A DNA stretch of 64,000 bases from Catonella morbi ATCC 51271 (GCF_000160035.2 NZ_KI535370.1:124001-188000); one strand, 5' to 3'. Positions 1 through 9,998 are shown, counted from the first letter of the stretch. Numbers and translations are program-made. The notes: generated by a model not told the origin, from the sequence alone.

Positions 1-9
1 TTATCAATC

Positions 10-1431
10 TTATCTTGTTACTACTTCAACCGGAACATCCAAAATCTTTGCTACTTTAAGTATTACATCAGCATGTCTGCCTATAGCCGCCGCCATATGA
101 TGAGTAGGTCCTGCCTCACTCCAACGGTTTACAAATTCCCTTGCTCCACAGCTAAATTTTGTTCTCATATTTGTGTCACCAAAGGTAAATATTTCGCCTT
201 CCTCATTAACTCCCTCTGCTACAACAAACTTGAACTTTCCGTTCTTATCCTGAGTAATGGCAAGATAGGTAATATCACCGGCAGGAGGATAAAACTGTGT
301 GAGATAACCACCTCCTACCTTACCGTGAAATACCTCTACTATCTTCATAGTAGGCTTATGTGCCTTTGATATATCAGCATCCCCCGAGCCTGAGTGGCCT
401 ATTATGCATATGTCCTTGTTAAAATCTATTGAATACATTTCAGAAAGCTGGCCTGTACCGGATATGGTTTTAAGTATACTCATAGCCATAGCTACTTTAA
501 TATCACCTTCTACTGCACAGGCAGTCCCCTGTTTAATCAGCATTGAAAAGGCCGGAATCAGCATAGAGTCAAGTATACCTGCCTGACCTGTCGCTTTACC
601 CGCATAATGCGAAGCCACCATAGCAAGATCTTCTTTCTGCACCCATCTTTCAAAGGCCACCACATATCTTGCCATTTCCCAAACTTTTTCCAAACTTCCT
701 CCACCTTCTATTTCAAAGGTATCTAGGATTTCTTTTGCTTTATTCTCTATTATTTCTTTATCAGTAATATCATCAGCCATAGACCACATATCTTCCCAGT
801 CAAACTGTTTGGTATAAAGCCCCATTCTATTGTAAAGATTAGTTTCATCTATATACAGATCCATCATTCCGGGATAAGGACGGCCAATCTGGGCAATGTT
901 AGTCTGTCTGAATCTTCTTCTGACCTGTGCAGCCTTACACCATTCTTCTATCCGCAAGGTGACTTCTTCATCTCCGCCTTCTGAAACGCCTGTGACAACA
1001 GCATACCTCTTTCCTGCCCTTTCAAGATCTGCTGTGGCTTCTCCTACTGCACCGCAGGCATACAAGGTTCCAAGCCAGGTAGGAATATCCGTTTTACTGT
1101 ATTCAGGGGCTTTTTTCTTCTGAATATTAATAACAACAACCGGTACATTAAGATCCCTTACAACCGGAAGTACATTATAAGAGGTTGCATAGGTAAGCAT
1201 CTGCAAAAACACCACATCCACATCTGCCGCCCTGAACTTATCCCCTGCATTCATAGCCTCTTCCTTTGTGGTTATCATACCGCCGTCCACAAGCTCAACT
1301 GTATCAGGAATCCCCTTCTTAAATTCCTCATACTGTGATTCAAATTCCTGTCTGAGATTCGGAAACTGTTCCAAATAAGCACCAAGTGCTATCGAAAATA
1401 CACCGACCTTAGCCTTTGTCTCTACTAACAT
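10..1431 (-). CDS. L-fucose/L-arabinose isomerase family protein
   Basis: A 473-residue cytosolic protein of the AraA/FucI sugar isomerase fold, which interconverts aldoses and ketoses with a divalent metal. The C-terminal half carries the pattern expected of the metal ligands: Glu in AVEGDIK, Glu in LSEMYS, His in IIGHSGSGD and His in the GPTHHMAAAIGRH segment. The start is an ATG preceded by AAAGGAG at good spacing. It lies 85 bases downstream of a rhamnulokinase gene and probably shares its transcript, so the likely substrate is a deoxyhexose or pentose whose ketose is phosphorylated by that kinase. The family is clear. The substrate (rhamnose, fucose, arabinose) is inference; it does not look like canonical RhaA. 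Confidence 0.8.
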   Translation of the reverse strand: MLVETKAKVGVFSIALGAYLEQFPNLRQEFESQYEEFKKGIPDTVELVDGGMITTKEEAMNAGDKFRAADVDVVFLQMLTYATSYNVLPVVRDLNVPVVVINIQKKKAPEYSKTDIPTWLGTLYACGAVGEATADLERAGKRYAVVTGVSEGGDEEVTLRIEEWCKAAQVRRRFRQTNIAQIGRPYPGMMDLYIDETNLYNRMGLYTKQFDWEDMWSMADDITDKEIIENKAKEILDTFEIEGGGSLEKVWEMARYVVAFERWVQKEDLAMVASHYAGKATGQAGILDSMLIPAFSMLIKQGTACAVEGDIKVAMAMSILKTISGTGQLSEMYSIDFNKDICIIGHSGSGDADISKAHKPTMKIVEVFHGKVGGGYLTQFYPPAGDITYLAITQDKNGKFKFVVAEGVNEEGEIFTFGDTNMRTKFSCGAREFVNRWSEAGPTHHMAAAIGRHADVILKVAKILDVPVEVVTR

Positions 1432-1516
1432 AGCTTAACTCCTTTTCAGTAAATTATTTTCTGATACAAGCGTCAAAAGAATTTATTATCTTTCTTTTGA
1501 TACGCAAATCATTTTG

Positions 1517-2923
1517 TTATGGTAAATATGTTTTAATTTCAAAAGAACTTTCTATTATCTTTCTAGCTGAGGATAAGTCAGGTATTACCCCATCTGCTAT
1601 CATAAGTGCAGTAATATTACCTATTGCCGTAGCCTCCGAAGGTCCTGCCTTCACTATATGCCCTGATTTCTCAGCCAGAAGTTTATTCAGATATTCAGCT
1701 TTAGAACCTCCTCCGACTACATGTATTTCTCCCGAATATGTTTCTCCCCTTCTTTCCTCTATTTCTTTTAGGCATTTAATATAACTCTCGGCAAGGCTGT
1801 TATATATCACATTTGCAATTTCAGCTATTCCCTCCGGAACCTGTTGTCCGCTTTCCCTGCAGCTAAGTTTTATTTCTTCTGTCATACTTTTAGGCGCTAA
1901 AAACCTTATATCATTACAGTCTACTATGGATGAAATATTCGCCTTAGCAGCCATTTCGCATATTTCTCCAAAGTCCTTGTCAGCAGCTATTTCTTTTCTG
2001 ACACTCTGAATCATCCAAAGTCCCATTATATTCTTTAGGTAGCGAAACCTTCTGTCATAACCGCCTTCATTCGTGAAATTCATTAGTCTGCTCTCAGCAG
2101 AATTATCAGCCTTTAGTATCTCAGTTCCCATTAAAGACCAGGTTCCTGAGCTTATATAAACAGCCCCCTCTTTATCTGCAGGTACTGCCATAACCGCAGA
2201 AGCAGTATCGTGGGTAGCGGCAAGCACTACCTTAGAATTAAATCCAACCTTTTCCCGGATTTCTTCTGTAAACATCCCCACTTCACTTCCGGGCATATTA
2301 AGCTTACCGAAAATTTTCTCAGGATAACCTAATTTCCTTATTATATCAGTATCCCATTCTCCGGTTTCACAGTTTACAAGCTGAGTAGTAGTGGCATTCG
2401 TGTATTCCGACATACATTTCCCTGTCAGCAAGTAGTTTAAATACTCAGGTATCATCAGTAATCTTTCTGCACTTTCCGGTAATTCAGGTGATTCTTTCTT
2501 AATTGCCATAAGCTGATAAATTGTGTTAAATATCTGTTTCTGTATACCGGTTCTTCTATACAGTTCTTCCTCGGAAATGATACCGTATACCTCGTTATCC
2601 ATTCCTTTTGTGCGATTATCTCTGTAGCCTACAGCATCCCCTATCATCCTGCCCTCTTTATCAAGCAGAACAAAATCAACTCCCCAGGTATCTATGCCTA
2701 CCGATTCCGGAATTTTGTCTATTTCTTTGCATTTTGCAAGGCCTTTTAGAATGTGTTTAAAAATCTCATCTATATCCCAGCACAGTTTTCCGTTTTTTTC
2801 TTTAAGCCCGTTTGAAAACCGATAAATCTCCTCAGTACACATCTTTCCGTCTTTCATATAACCTAAAATATGCCTTCCTCCGGATGCACCTATATCTATA
2901 GCCACCCAATACTTCATTTGCAA
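1517..2923 (-). CDS. rhaB: Rhamnulokinase (FGGY family)
   Basis: Carbohydrate kinase of 468 residues that would phosphorylate L-rhamnulose (or a related ketose) with ATP. Visible features are the N-terminal ATPase motif AIDIGASGGRH, the RhaB-like stretch SVGIDTWGVDFVLLD, and the C-terminal VVGGGSKAEYLNKLLA nucleotide-binding loop, all in normal order and at full length. Start choice: a TTG lies 7 nt after an AAAGG site, and an ATG two codons later is possible. It heads a likely two-gene unit with the downstream isomerase, divergent from an AraC regulator. Lyase and permease partners are not in the window. Confidence 0.88.
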   Translation of the reverse strand: MQMKYWVAIDIGASGGRHILGYMKDGKMCTEEIYRFSNGLKEKNGKLCWDIDEIFKHILKGLAKCKEIDKIPESVGIDTWGVDFVLLDKEGRMIGDAVGYRDNRTKGMDNEVYGIISEEELYRRTGIQKQIFNTIYQLMAIKKESPELPESAERLLMIPEYLNYLLTGKCMSEYTNATTTQLVNCETGEWDTDIIRKLGYPEKIFGKLNMPGSEVGMFTEEIREKVGFNSKVVLAATHDTASAVMAVPADKEGAVYISSGTWSLMGTEILKADNSAESRLMNFTNEGGYDRRFRYLKNIMGLWMIQSVRKEIAADKDFGEICEMAAKANISSIVDCNDIRFLAPKSMTEEIKLSCRESGQQVPEGIAEIANVIYNSLAESYIKCLKEIEERRGETYSGEIHVVGGGSKAEYLNKLLAEKSGHIVKAGPSEATAIGNITALMIADGVIPDLSSARKIIESSFEIKTYLP

Positions 2924-2997
2924 TCATCATCCTTTCCGGAATACTAATTGAACTCCTGTAATATCATTTTAAGCTTCACTTACAATACAAACTTTAC

Positions 2998-3025
2998 TTG
3001 CATTTTTATATTTTTATCTTATAAT
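2998..3025 (+). promoter_or_regulatory. Promoter of the AraC-type gene
   Basis: TTGCAT, a 16-bp spacer and TATAAT on the plus strand, about 80 bases before the regulator's start codon, within the divergent region shared with the kinase gene. Confidence 0.55.
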
Positions 3026-3102
3026 AATTTTAATAGTTTTTTTAGGTCATTTTATGCAAACTATAGGGACCTTATTTGCAAATAGTAAAAGCGGAGATAC
3101 AA

Positions 3103-4074
3103 ATGAGAAAAGAACTTCTTGATAAACTAAAACTAATAACGCCCGAAGAAGAACAATACTTAAACGGTGCAGATACTGTTCGTACAGAGTTTTATGCAGA
3201 AACAGTCGGAAATCAATTTATTATTGACAGCAGTAAGCTGCTTGCCAAAGGACGGCTTATAGAGCTTCGCCCCCATACCCGCTTTGTACACTTCCCAAAG
3301 CATAAACATAATTATGTAGAACTTGTTTATATGTGCAGCGGTAGTACCACGCATATCTTAAATGATAAAGAAACCCTTATTCTTAGCGAAGGTGACCTTC
3401 TGTTTTTAAATCAGAATGCTACCCAGGAGATACTGCCTGCTTCAGAATCTGATATAGCTGTAAATTTTGTGATTTTACCTGAGTTTTTTAATGTCTCATT
3501 TTCAATGATGCAGGAAGAAAATGTGCTGCGTGACTTTCTGCTGTCCACGCTTTCAGGCGGAGATTCTTTGCTTAGTTTCCTCCACTTTTCGGCAAAAGAT
3601 ATCCTTCCCGTACAAAACCTCCTGGAAAATATGATATGGACAATATATGAAAAGCATCCTGCAACAAATACCATAATCCAGACAACTATGGGACTTTTGC
3701 TAATGAATCTGTCCGCATTTGCTGAAAATATTAATAAGGGATTGCCTGACAGATATGATGAAAATATGATTTTTACCGTATTAAAATATATTGAAACAAA
3801 ATATAAAAATGGAACTCTTGCGGAAATCTCTGCCGAAATAAATGAGCCGACATACTTTGTAAGCCGTTTATTAAAGAAACATTTGGACAAAAATTTTAAA
3901 GAACTGCTACAAGAAAGAAAGCTCCAGCAGGCAGTATTCCTGCTGAAGCAAAGTACCCTAACTGTTGAAAAAATAATAGCTTCTGTAGGCTATGATAACA
4001 GCAGCTACTTTCACAGAAAATTCCGTGAAAGGTATGGGATGTCACCTAGTGAATATAGGATAAAAATGAATTAA
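3103..4074 (+). CDS. AraC-family transcriptional regulator
   Basis: Protein of 323 residues from the chosen ATG (GGAG 8 nt upstream); an upstream TTG in frame lacks a site. The N-terminal half has a cupin-like sensor region (FPKHKHNYVELVYMCSG, then LILSEGDLLFLNQ). The C-terminal ~100 residues are two helix-turn-helix units ending in the AraC signature with VGYDNSSYFHRKFRERYGMSPSEYR. It is divergent from the rhamnulokinase/isomerase pair, so it probably activates that pair in response to the sugar; this is inference from context. Its stop is 13 bases from the stop of the convergent MarR gene. Confidence 0.85.
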   Translation: MRKELLDKLKLITPEEEQYLNGADTVRTEFYAETVGNQFIIDSSKLLAKGRLIELRPHTRFVHFPKHKHNYVELVYMCSGSTTHILNDKETLILSEGDLLFLNQNATQEILPASESDIAVNFVILPEFFNVSFSMMQEENVLRDFLLSTLSGGDSLLSFLHFSAKDILPVQNLLENMIWTIYEKHPATNTIIQTTMGLLLMNLSAFAENINKGLPDRYDENMIFTVLKYIETKYKNGTLAEISAEINEPTYFVSRLLKKHLDKNFKELLQERKLQQAVFLLKQSTLTVEKIIASVGYDNSSYFHRKFRERYGMSPSEYRIKMN

Positions 4075-4087
4075 TTTTGCCTTCAAA

Positions 4088-4513
4088 TTATTCCATTATA
4101 TCCTCAGACATAATCCTTAGCATTTTCTCCAGAGTTTTATTTTCCTCCGGAGTAAAGCGGTTTTCCAGTTTCTCCATAACTTCTTTAAGATACTGGTAAC
4201 TAATATTATAATAGTCAATATATTTTTTTGTAACTTCCAGATAATATATCCTTTTATCCTCTTCTGACTGTACCTTATTAAGATAACCCTTCTTCACAAG
4301 ATTATTTATCTTGTCCGCTGCATTTGCCGAGGAAAGACTGGTAAAGCTTGCAAACTCGCTTACTGTAGGCTTTCCTAAAGCATGGATAATCTCCATACAA
4401 AAGGTTTCCACTGTAGTTAGAGTTGCTTCCCTGTCTCTCCATTTCTTAAATACTTCTTTATAAAAATGCATCTTAAATTTTGTATATACCTTATTAAAGG
4501 AGTCATATAGCAT
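4088..4513 (-). CDS. fabT: MarR-family regulator, FabT-like
   Basis: A 141-residue winged-helix protein. The middle region (LGKPTVSEFASFTSLSSANAADKINNLVKKGYL) is the MarR recognition helix, followed by the wing (SEEDKRIYYLEVT). The ATG at 4513 is preferred because AGGAGG sits 11 nt upstream, while the alternative GTG abuts the site. It is the last gene of the fatty-acid operon, 29 bases after fabZ. FabT in streptococci is a MarR repressor of this same gene set, using acyl-ACP as corepressor, so that role is likely. Location at the 3' end rather than the 5' end is a difference from the streptococcal arrangement. The symbol is by context, not by ligand evidence. Confidence 0.72.
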   Translation of the reverse strand: MLYDSFNKVYTKFKMHFYKEVFKKWRDREATLTTVETFCMEIIHALGKPTVSEFASFTSLSSANAADKINNLVKKGYLNKVQSEEDKRIYYLEVTKKYIDYYNISYQYLKEVMEKLENRFTPEENKTLEKMLRIMSEDIME

Positions 4514-4554
4514 TTTTCTGTCCACCTCCTGACTTTAATAACAGTATATCAATT

Positions 4555-4983
4555 TTATTTTTCTATTGCAAATGTGAGCTCTGCCTCTGCTGCCACCTTG
4601 CCATCCACAAGTGCTGTGGCTGAGCCGATGCCCACACTTCCCTTTCTCTTTATAATCTCGCAGCGAAGCTCAAGTACATCTCCCGGTACAACCTGTTTCC
4701 TAAATCTTGCTGACTTAACTCCTCCAAAGAAAACAAGTTTTCCTTTATTTTCTTCTTCCGAAAGTAAAGCCACAGCCCCTGTCTGTGCAAGAGCCTCAAG
4801 TATAAGTACTCCCGGCATAATTGGATTTCCCGGAAAATGCCCTAAGAAGTGCATTTCGTTAGCCGATACATTCTTCTGACCGACTGCCCTGACACCTTTC
4901 TCAAGCTCAGTTATCTTATCTACCAGTAAAAACGGATATCTATGTGGAAGTATTTCCATTATTTCACGAGAATTTAACTCCAT
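4555..4983 (-). CDS. fabZ: 3-hydroxyacyl-ACP dehydratase FabZ
   Basis: Hot-dog-fold dehydratase of 142 residues that removes water from 3-hydroxyacyl-ACP in the elongation cycle. The catalytic His is about residue 49 in [11 protein letters not shown] and the catalytic Glu about residue 63 in LILEALAQ. Start and stop abut fabF: the stop of fabF immediately precedes this ATG and the GAGGAGG site is formed by the last codons of fabF, indicating translational coupling. No FabA or FabM homologue is seen in the operon, so the source of unsaturated chains is not evident here. Confidence 0.95.
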   Translation of the reverse strand: MELNSREIMEILPHRYPFLLVDKITELEKGVRAVGQKNVSANEMHFLGHFPGNPIMPGVLILEALAQTGAVALLSEEENKGKLVFFGGVKSARFRKQVVPGDVLELRCEIIKRKGSVGIGSATALVDGKVAAEAELTFAIEK

Positions 4984-6225
4984 TTAAGCCTCCTCATATT
5001 TCTTAAACACAACAGTTGCATTATGTCCGCCAAAGCCCAAAGAATTAGACATAGCTACCTTGATTTCTTTATTCCTTCCTTCATTCGGAACTATGTCAAG
5101 GTCACACTCCTCGTCCTTTTCCCTGTAGTTTACGGTAGCAGGTACAAAGCCCTCTTTTAAGCCAAGTACTGTTATTATACCTTCAACTGCCCCGGCCGCT
5201 CCGAGCATATGTCCAGTCATAGACTTGGTAGAGCTTACCATAAGCTTATCCGCGTCTGCTCCAAAAGCAAGTCTTATTGCCCTTGTCTCGCATTTATCAT
5301 TAAGCGGAGTTGAGGTTCCATGTGCATTTATATAATCTACATCCGATGTGGAAAGCTTTGCATCATTAAGAGCCACCTTAAAGCAGGCTGCCGCTATACT
5401 ACCGTCTTCTACCGGAGCTGTAATATGGCTTGCATCACAGGTAGCACCATAGCCCACTACCTCTGCATATATCTTGGCCCCTCTTTCTAAGGCATGGGAA
5501 AGCTCCTCTAATATAAGCGCTCCTCCGCCTTCTCCCATAACAAAGCCGTTTCTTTCCTTATCAAAAGGAATAGAGGCTCTGTCGGGTTCTTTAGATTTGC
5601 TGAGGGCATTCATAGAAGCAAAACCGCCTATTCCAAGCTCTGTTATAGTAGCCTCACTTCCACCGCAAAGCATAAGCTCCGCATAGCCGTCTCTGATATG
5701 CCTGAATGCATCTCCTATAGCATTGGTTGAGCTTGCACAGGCTGTAACAGGTGAGGTACACATACCATGAAGCCCGAAAGCTATTGCTATCTGTCCTGCT
5801 GACATATTCGCTATAATCATAGGTATGAAGAAAGGTGAAATCTTCTCAAAGTTTTCCTTTTCATGTCCCTTTATAGTTTCCTTTTCTATTGTATCTATAC
5901 CGCCGATACCGCTTGAAAATACTACTCCAAACCTGTTTCTGTCAACATTTTCAAGCTCTATACCACTGTCAACCATAGCTTCCTTAGCCGCTACAAGAGC
6001 AAACTGTGTTACCCTGTCCATTCTTCTGGCTTCTTTTTTGTCCAAAAAATCCTCCGGATTAAAGTCTTTTACTTCTCCGGCAAGGCTTATCTTCTTATCT
6101 GTAACATCAAAATGTGTAATCTCTGAAATTCCGCATTTCCCTGACTTTACCGACTGCCACATAGTATTTATGTCATTTCCGATAGGTGTAACCGCTCCAA
6201 GACCTGTAATTACAACCCTTCTCAT
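4984..6225 (-). CDS. fabF: 3-oxoacyl-ACP synthase II FabF
   Basis: Elongating condensing enzyme of 413 residues, the usual length. The thiolase-fold catalytic triad is visible: Cys near residue 163 in VTACASSTNAIGDA, His in NAHGTSTPLND, and His in SMTGHMLGAAGA. It condenses malonyl-ACP with acyl-ACP. The start overlaps the end of fabG by 4 bases (ATGA), which suggests coupled translation. Confidence 0.96.
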   Translation of the reverse strand: MRRVVITGLGAVTPIGNDINTMWQSVKSGKCGISEITHFDVTDKKISLAGEVKDFNPEDFLDKKEARRMDRVTQFALVAAKEAMVDSGIELENVDRNRFGVVFSSGIGGIDTIEKETIKGHEKENFEKISPFFIPMIIANMSAGQIAIAFGLHGMCTSPVTACASSTNAIGDAFRHIRDGYAELMLCGGSEATITELGIGGFASMNALSKSKEPDRASIPFDKERNGFVMGEGGGALILEELSHALERGAKIYAEVVGYGATCDASHITAPVEDGSIAAACFKVALNDAKLSTSDVDYINAHGTSTPLNDKCETRAIRLAFGADADKLMVSSTKSMTGHMLGAAGAVEGIITVLGLKEGFVPATVNYREKDEECDLDIVPNEGRNKEIKVAMSNSLGFGGHNATVVFKKYEEA

Positions 6226-6956
6226 ATACTCATACCTCCGTCTGCACAGATTACCTGACCTGTGATATAGTTACTGTCTTCTCCGGCTAAAAATGAAACT
6301 ACCGAAGCTATTTCCTCCGGTTTTCCCATTTCCTTAAAAGGAATACCGGCAATAACAGCTTCTCTTGCCTTATCAGACATTGCTTTTGTCATATCTGTTT
6401 CTATCATACCGGGAGCAACAGCATTTACATTGATTCTTCTGCCTGCAAGCTCTCTTGCAAGTGACTTTGTCATTCCTATAACTCCTGCCTTGGTAGCAGA
6501 GTAATTCACCTGTCCCGCATTACCCATAACACCGACCACGCTGCTTATATTGACTATCTTTCCGGATTTTTGTTTAAGCATTATTTTAGATGCTTCACGC
6601 ATCATATAAAAACTGCCTTTTAAGTTTACATCCAAGACTGCATCAAGGTCTTCGTCCTTCATCTTCATAAGCAGACCGTCTTTAGTAATTCCGGCGTTAT
6701 TTACAAGCACATCTACACTGCCAAACTCTGTCTGAACCTCTTCTGTCCACTCTTTGCAGGCTGTGCTGTCCGCTACATCTACCTTGTAGAATTTAACCTT
6801 TACTCCCGCACTTTCACAAAGTTTTGCAGTTTCTTCCGCAAGTTCAGGATTACTGTTGTAGCTAAATGCTATGTTGAATCCGTCTTTTGCAAGCCTTACA
6901 CAGATTGCCTTACCAATGCCCTTGCTTCCCCCTGTTACTATGGCTGTTTTATTCAT
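6222..6956 (-). CDS. fabG: 3-oxoacyl-ACP reductase FabG
   Basis: Short-chain dehydrogenase of 244 residues reducing 3-oxoacyl-ACP with NADPH. It shows the Rossmann motif [10 protein letters not shown] near the N-terminus, NNAG in the [13 protein letters not shown] segment, the catalytic Ser in NISSVVG and the YxxxK pair in YSATKAG. It is preceded by the only sizeable gap in the operon (114 bases), which holds a promoter-like sequence, so fabG-fabF-fabZ-fabT may also be transcribed separately. Confidence 0.95.
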   Translation of the reverse strand: MNKTAIVTGGSKGIGKAICVRLAKDGFNIAFSYNSNPELAEETAKLCESAGVKVKFYKVDVADSTACKEWTEEVQTEFGSVDVLVNNAGITKDGLLMKMKDEDLDAVLDVNLKGSFYMMREASKIMLKQKSGKIVNISSVVGVMGNAGQVNYSATKAGVIGMTKSLARELAGRRINVNAVAPGMIETDMTKAMSDKAREAVIAGIPFKEMGKPEEIASVVSFLAGEDSNYITGQVICADGGMSI

Positions 6957-7022
6957 ACACTCTCCTTTAATCAGTCTTTAATCAATATACTTCAATCAAG
7001 TCATTTATAGTATATTTGCTAT

Positions 7023-7052
7023 ATTATATCTCTCTTATATTATCTCTAACAA
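7023..7052 (-). promoter_or_regulatory. Internal promoter before fabG
   Basis: On the minus strand TTGTTA, 18 bp, TATAAT, lying in the gap between fabD and fabG. It could uncouple the distal genes fabG, fabF, fabZ and the MarR gene from the upstream acc/fab genes. Confidence 0.45.
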
Positions 7053-7070
7053 TATATTGACTACAACCTT

Positions 7071-8003
7071 TTATCTAATTACACTAATAGCTTTTTGCAA
7101 ATCTTCTTTATTCTGAACAGTAAGTATGTCTACCTTCGCACCCAATGCCGTCGCTGTCTTTTTTACGAAGCCTGAAAGCACATTTCCCGGCCCTATCTCT
7201 ATAAAGCTGTCAAATCCTTCGGCTATCATAGTCTTTACACAGTCTTCAAAATGGATTGCACTCTGGGCCTGAGCTGCCATAATTTCTTTTAAGTTATCAC
7301 CCTTTTTATAAAGCTTACCTGTCAGATTAAGCGCCAAAGGAATCCTAGGCTCATTAAAATCCATTTTTTCAAAATAAACAGTCAGCTTATCTCCTGCCTC
7401 TTTAAGTAGCTTTGTATGAAACGGAGCAGTTACATTCAGTCTTATACATCTCTTTGCACCTGCTTCTTTCAGTTTTTCTTCTGCCTTGGTTACAGCGGCT
7501 TCTTCACCGCAGATTACATACTGTCCGGCACAATTATAATTTGTAACTTCTACAAAACCTTCTGTTTCTTTACAGATATTTTCAATCTTTTCAGCTTCTA
7601 AACCAATCACAGCACTCATTACCGTGGACTTACCTTTTGCCGCTTCCTCCATAGCCCTTCCTCTGAAGGCTGTAACAGAAATATAAGATTGTAAGTCAAA
7701 TACTCCTGCCGCATACAATGCTCCATATTCGCCAAGGCTCAGTCCTAACACTCCGGCAGGCTGTATTCCGTTTTCTTTAAGCACTTCGGTAACTCCTGCA
7801 GCAAAAGCTGACATGCATGGCTGAGTATATCCGGTTTTAGCGAGAGTATTATCATCTCCGTCAAACATAAGGCTTTTAATGTCAAAGTCAAGCTCTATAC
7901 TATCTATAATCTTCTTAAAGGTAGGGTAGGCTTCATACATATCAGCGCCCATTCCCACTTTCTGGCTGCCTTGTCCTGCATATAAAAAACAGATTTTACT
8001 CAT
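7071..8003 (-). CDS. fabD: Malonyl-CoA:ACP transacylase FabD
   Basis: A 310-residue acyltransferase moving malonyl from CoA to ACP. It has the N-terminal FLYAGQGSQKVGMG motif, the nucleophile elbow GLSLGEYG with Ser near residue 89, and a catalytic His in the APFHTKLL segment. Length and motif order are typical. It sits between fabK (77 bases upstream) and fabG. Confidence 0.95.
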   Translation of the reverse strand: MSKICFLYAGQGSQKVGMGADMYEAYPTFKKIIDSIELDFDIKSLMFDGDDNTLAKTGYTQPCMSAFAAGVTEVLKENGIQPAGVLGLSLGEYGALYAAGVFDLQSYISVTAFRGRAMEEAAKGKSTVMSAVIGLEAEKIENICKETEGFVEVTNYNCAGQYVICGEEAAVTKAEEKLKEAGAKRCIRLNVTAPFHTKLLKEAGDKLTVYFEKMDFNEPRIPLALNLTGKLYKKGDNLKEIMAAQAQSAIHFEDCVKTMIAEGFDSFIEIGPGNVLSGFVKKTATALGAKVDILTVQNKEDLQKAISVIR

Positions 8004-8080
8004 TATAATTCCTTTCGAAACTTCATACTGTTAAACCAAATTTACTTTATGCTTCCCACTCTCATTTATACCAAATCATT

Positions 8081-9010
8081 CTACTGCTGTAGATTTTTAA
8101 TGACTTCCTTGTATTCTCTATCCATCGACTCAAAAATTTCACTTAGAGTTCTGATTTCGGTAAGACCGCCGGCTACCTGTCCGGCCATAAGGGATCCGTT
8201 CTTCACATCTCCGTCAAATACAGCTTTTCTAAGTGCTCCGAGGGTAAAATGTTCGAGTTCCATTTTATCCTTTCCTTCCTTTTCAAGTCTTACATATTCT
8301 CTGGACATTTCATTTTTTAGAATTCTTACCGGTGTTCCGGCTATTCTTCCTGTAACAACACTGTCATTATCTCTTGCATTTATAATTGCATTCTTATAAT
8401 TCTCGTGAATAGGGCATTCCTTAGATACCAAAAGGCAGGTTCCGAGCTGTACCCCGCTTGCTCCGAGCGCATAGGCAGCCGCAAGCTGACGGCCTCCCGC
8501 TATACCACCTGCAGCAATCACAGGTATACTTACTGTATCAACAACCCTAGGTACAAGAGCCATGGTTGTCATCTCTCCTACATGGCCTCCGCTTTCGGTT
8601 CCTTCTGCTATAATAGCATCCGCTCCCATATCTTCAAGTCTTTTAGCGAGCATTGGACTTGCCACAACAGGCATTACAAAAATTCCGTTAGCCTTCCAAT
8701 CTTTCATATATTTCTTAGGCATGCCTGCACCTGTAGTAACTATCTTTACTTCTTCTTCAAGTACTACTGCAGCAAGCTCGTCTATCTGAGGGTGCATAAG
8801 CATAAGATTGACGCCGAATTTACCCTTAGTAAGCTCTCTGCATCTTCTTATATTTTCACGCAGCATCTCAGGATTCATACCACCTGAGCCAATGAGACCG
8901 AGTCCGCCTGCTTCTGTTACAGCCGCAGCAAACTCACCAATTGCAACATTTGCCATACCACCCTGTATAAATGGGTATTTAATTCCTAAAATCTCATTTA
9001 ATTTCTTCAT
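8081..9010 (-). CDS. fabK: Enoyl-ACP reductase II FabK (FMN)
   Basis: A 309-residue FMN-dependent TIM-barrel enzyme of the 2-nitropropane dioxygenase/FabK family. Evidence: YPFIQGGMANVA at the N-terminus, GSGGMNP, EGTESGGHVGEM and the phosphate-binding AAGGIAGGRQLAAAYALGA. It performs the last reduction of the elongation cycle. No FabI-type reductase is seen in the cluster, so FabK is the apparent route. FabK enzymes are known to be insensitive to triclosan; that property is inferred from family. Confidence 0.93.
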   Translation of the reverse strand: MKKLNEILGIKYPFIQGGMANVAIGEFAAAVTEAGGLGLIGSGGMNPEMLRENIRRCRELTKGKFGVNLMLMHPQIDELAAVVLEEEVKIVTTGAGMPKKYMKDWKANGIFVMPVVASPMLAKRLEDMGADAIIAEGTESGGHVGEMTTMALVPRVVDTVSIPVIAAGGIAGGRQLAAAYALGASGVQLGTCLLVSKECPIHENYKNAIINARDNDSVVTGRIAGTPVRILKNEMSREYVRLEKEGKDKMELEHFTLGALRKAVFDGDVKNGSLMAGQVAGGLTEIRTLSEIFESMDREYKEVIKNLQQ

Positions 9011-9028
9011 CTTTTTCCCTTCCGGTTA

Positions 9029-9985
9029 TCAAATCTCAAATACTCCCGCACTCCATGTCATTCCTGCTCCAAAGCCGACACAGACTATCTTCATTCCTTC
9101 CTTTAACTTTCCGCTTTCAAATAAGTCATCAAGGGCAAGTCCTATGCTTGCTGCAGAAGTGTTCGCATATTCTCCTACATTTTGATAAAATTTATCTTCC
9201 CGGCCTTCATAATTTCTCTTTACAAATTCAATAATTCTGGCATTTGCCTGATGGCAGACCACAAAATCTATATCACTCATATCAAGTCCTGCCTGACAAA
9301 GCACCTCATCTATACTTTGTTTTATAACTTTTACGGCAAACTTAAATACCGACTGCCCCTTCATTTTTAAGAAACTGTCCTTTGAGCCCACACCGCCACA
9401 AACCAAGTCTTCATCATTTCCATCAGAATATGAGAGGATACAGGATACGCCTTCCTTATCTTCAAGCTTTATTAAGGCTGCCGCTGCTCCGTCTCCAAAG
9501 AGTACGCAAGTGCTTCTGTCACTAAAATCAAGTATTTTGGACATTTCTTCACTTCCGATTACCAGAGCATATTTACCCCGCATTTCATTTAACAGGGCTT
9601 TCGCATTCTGCAAGGCATACATAAAGCCGCTGCAGGCAGCACTTAAATCATAAGCCATAACATTCCCTTTAAGTCCTAAGGCCTTACCGACCATGCAGGC
9701 CGTACTTGGAAATGCATAATCACCGCTTGTGGTTGCGACTATGATAAGCCCTATTTTGTGTATACTGAATTCACTGTCTCTTTCAAGCCCTCTGTTTACT
9801 GCCTCCTTGGCTGCTTCTATAGCCAGACTGTTACAGCTTTCTTCTTCACAATAATATCTTTTTTTAATTCCTGTTCTTGTCGTTATCCATTCATCAGAGG
9901 TATCTACTCTCTTAGAGATATCCTCATTTGTAACCATTTTTTTAGGCAGAGCCTTTCCGGTTGCTACAAATCTAAGTATTCCCAA
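9029..9985 (-). CDS. fabH: 3-oxoacyl-ACP synthase III FabH
   Basis: Initiating condensing enzyme of 318 residues that joins an acyl-CoA primer to malonyl-ACP. The triad is present: Cys near residue 118 in LSAACSGFMYAL, His in VCHQANARI, Asn in EYANTSAAS. The gene lies 18 bases upstream of fabK and 13 bases downstream of accA, in an unbroken operon. Confidence 0.95.
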   Translation of the reverse strand: MGILRFVATGKALPKKMVTNEDISKRVDTSDEWITTRTGIKKRYYCEEESCNSLAIEAAKEAVNRGLERDSEFSIHKIGLIIVATTSGDYAFPSTACMVGKALGLKGNVMAYDLSAACSGFMYALQNAKALLNEMRGKYALVIGSEEMSKILDFSDRSTCVLFGDGAAAALIKLEDKEGVSCILSYSDGNDEDLVCGGVGSKDSFLKMKGQSVFKFAVKVIKQSIDEVLCQAGLDMSDIDFVVCHQANARIIEFVKRNYEGREDKFYQNVGEYANTSAASIGLALDDLFESGKLKEGMKIVCVGFGAGMTWSAGVFEI

Positions 9986-9998
9986 GTTTTACCTCCGC

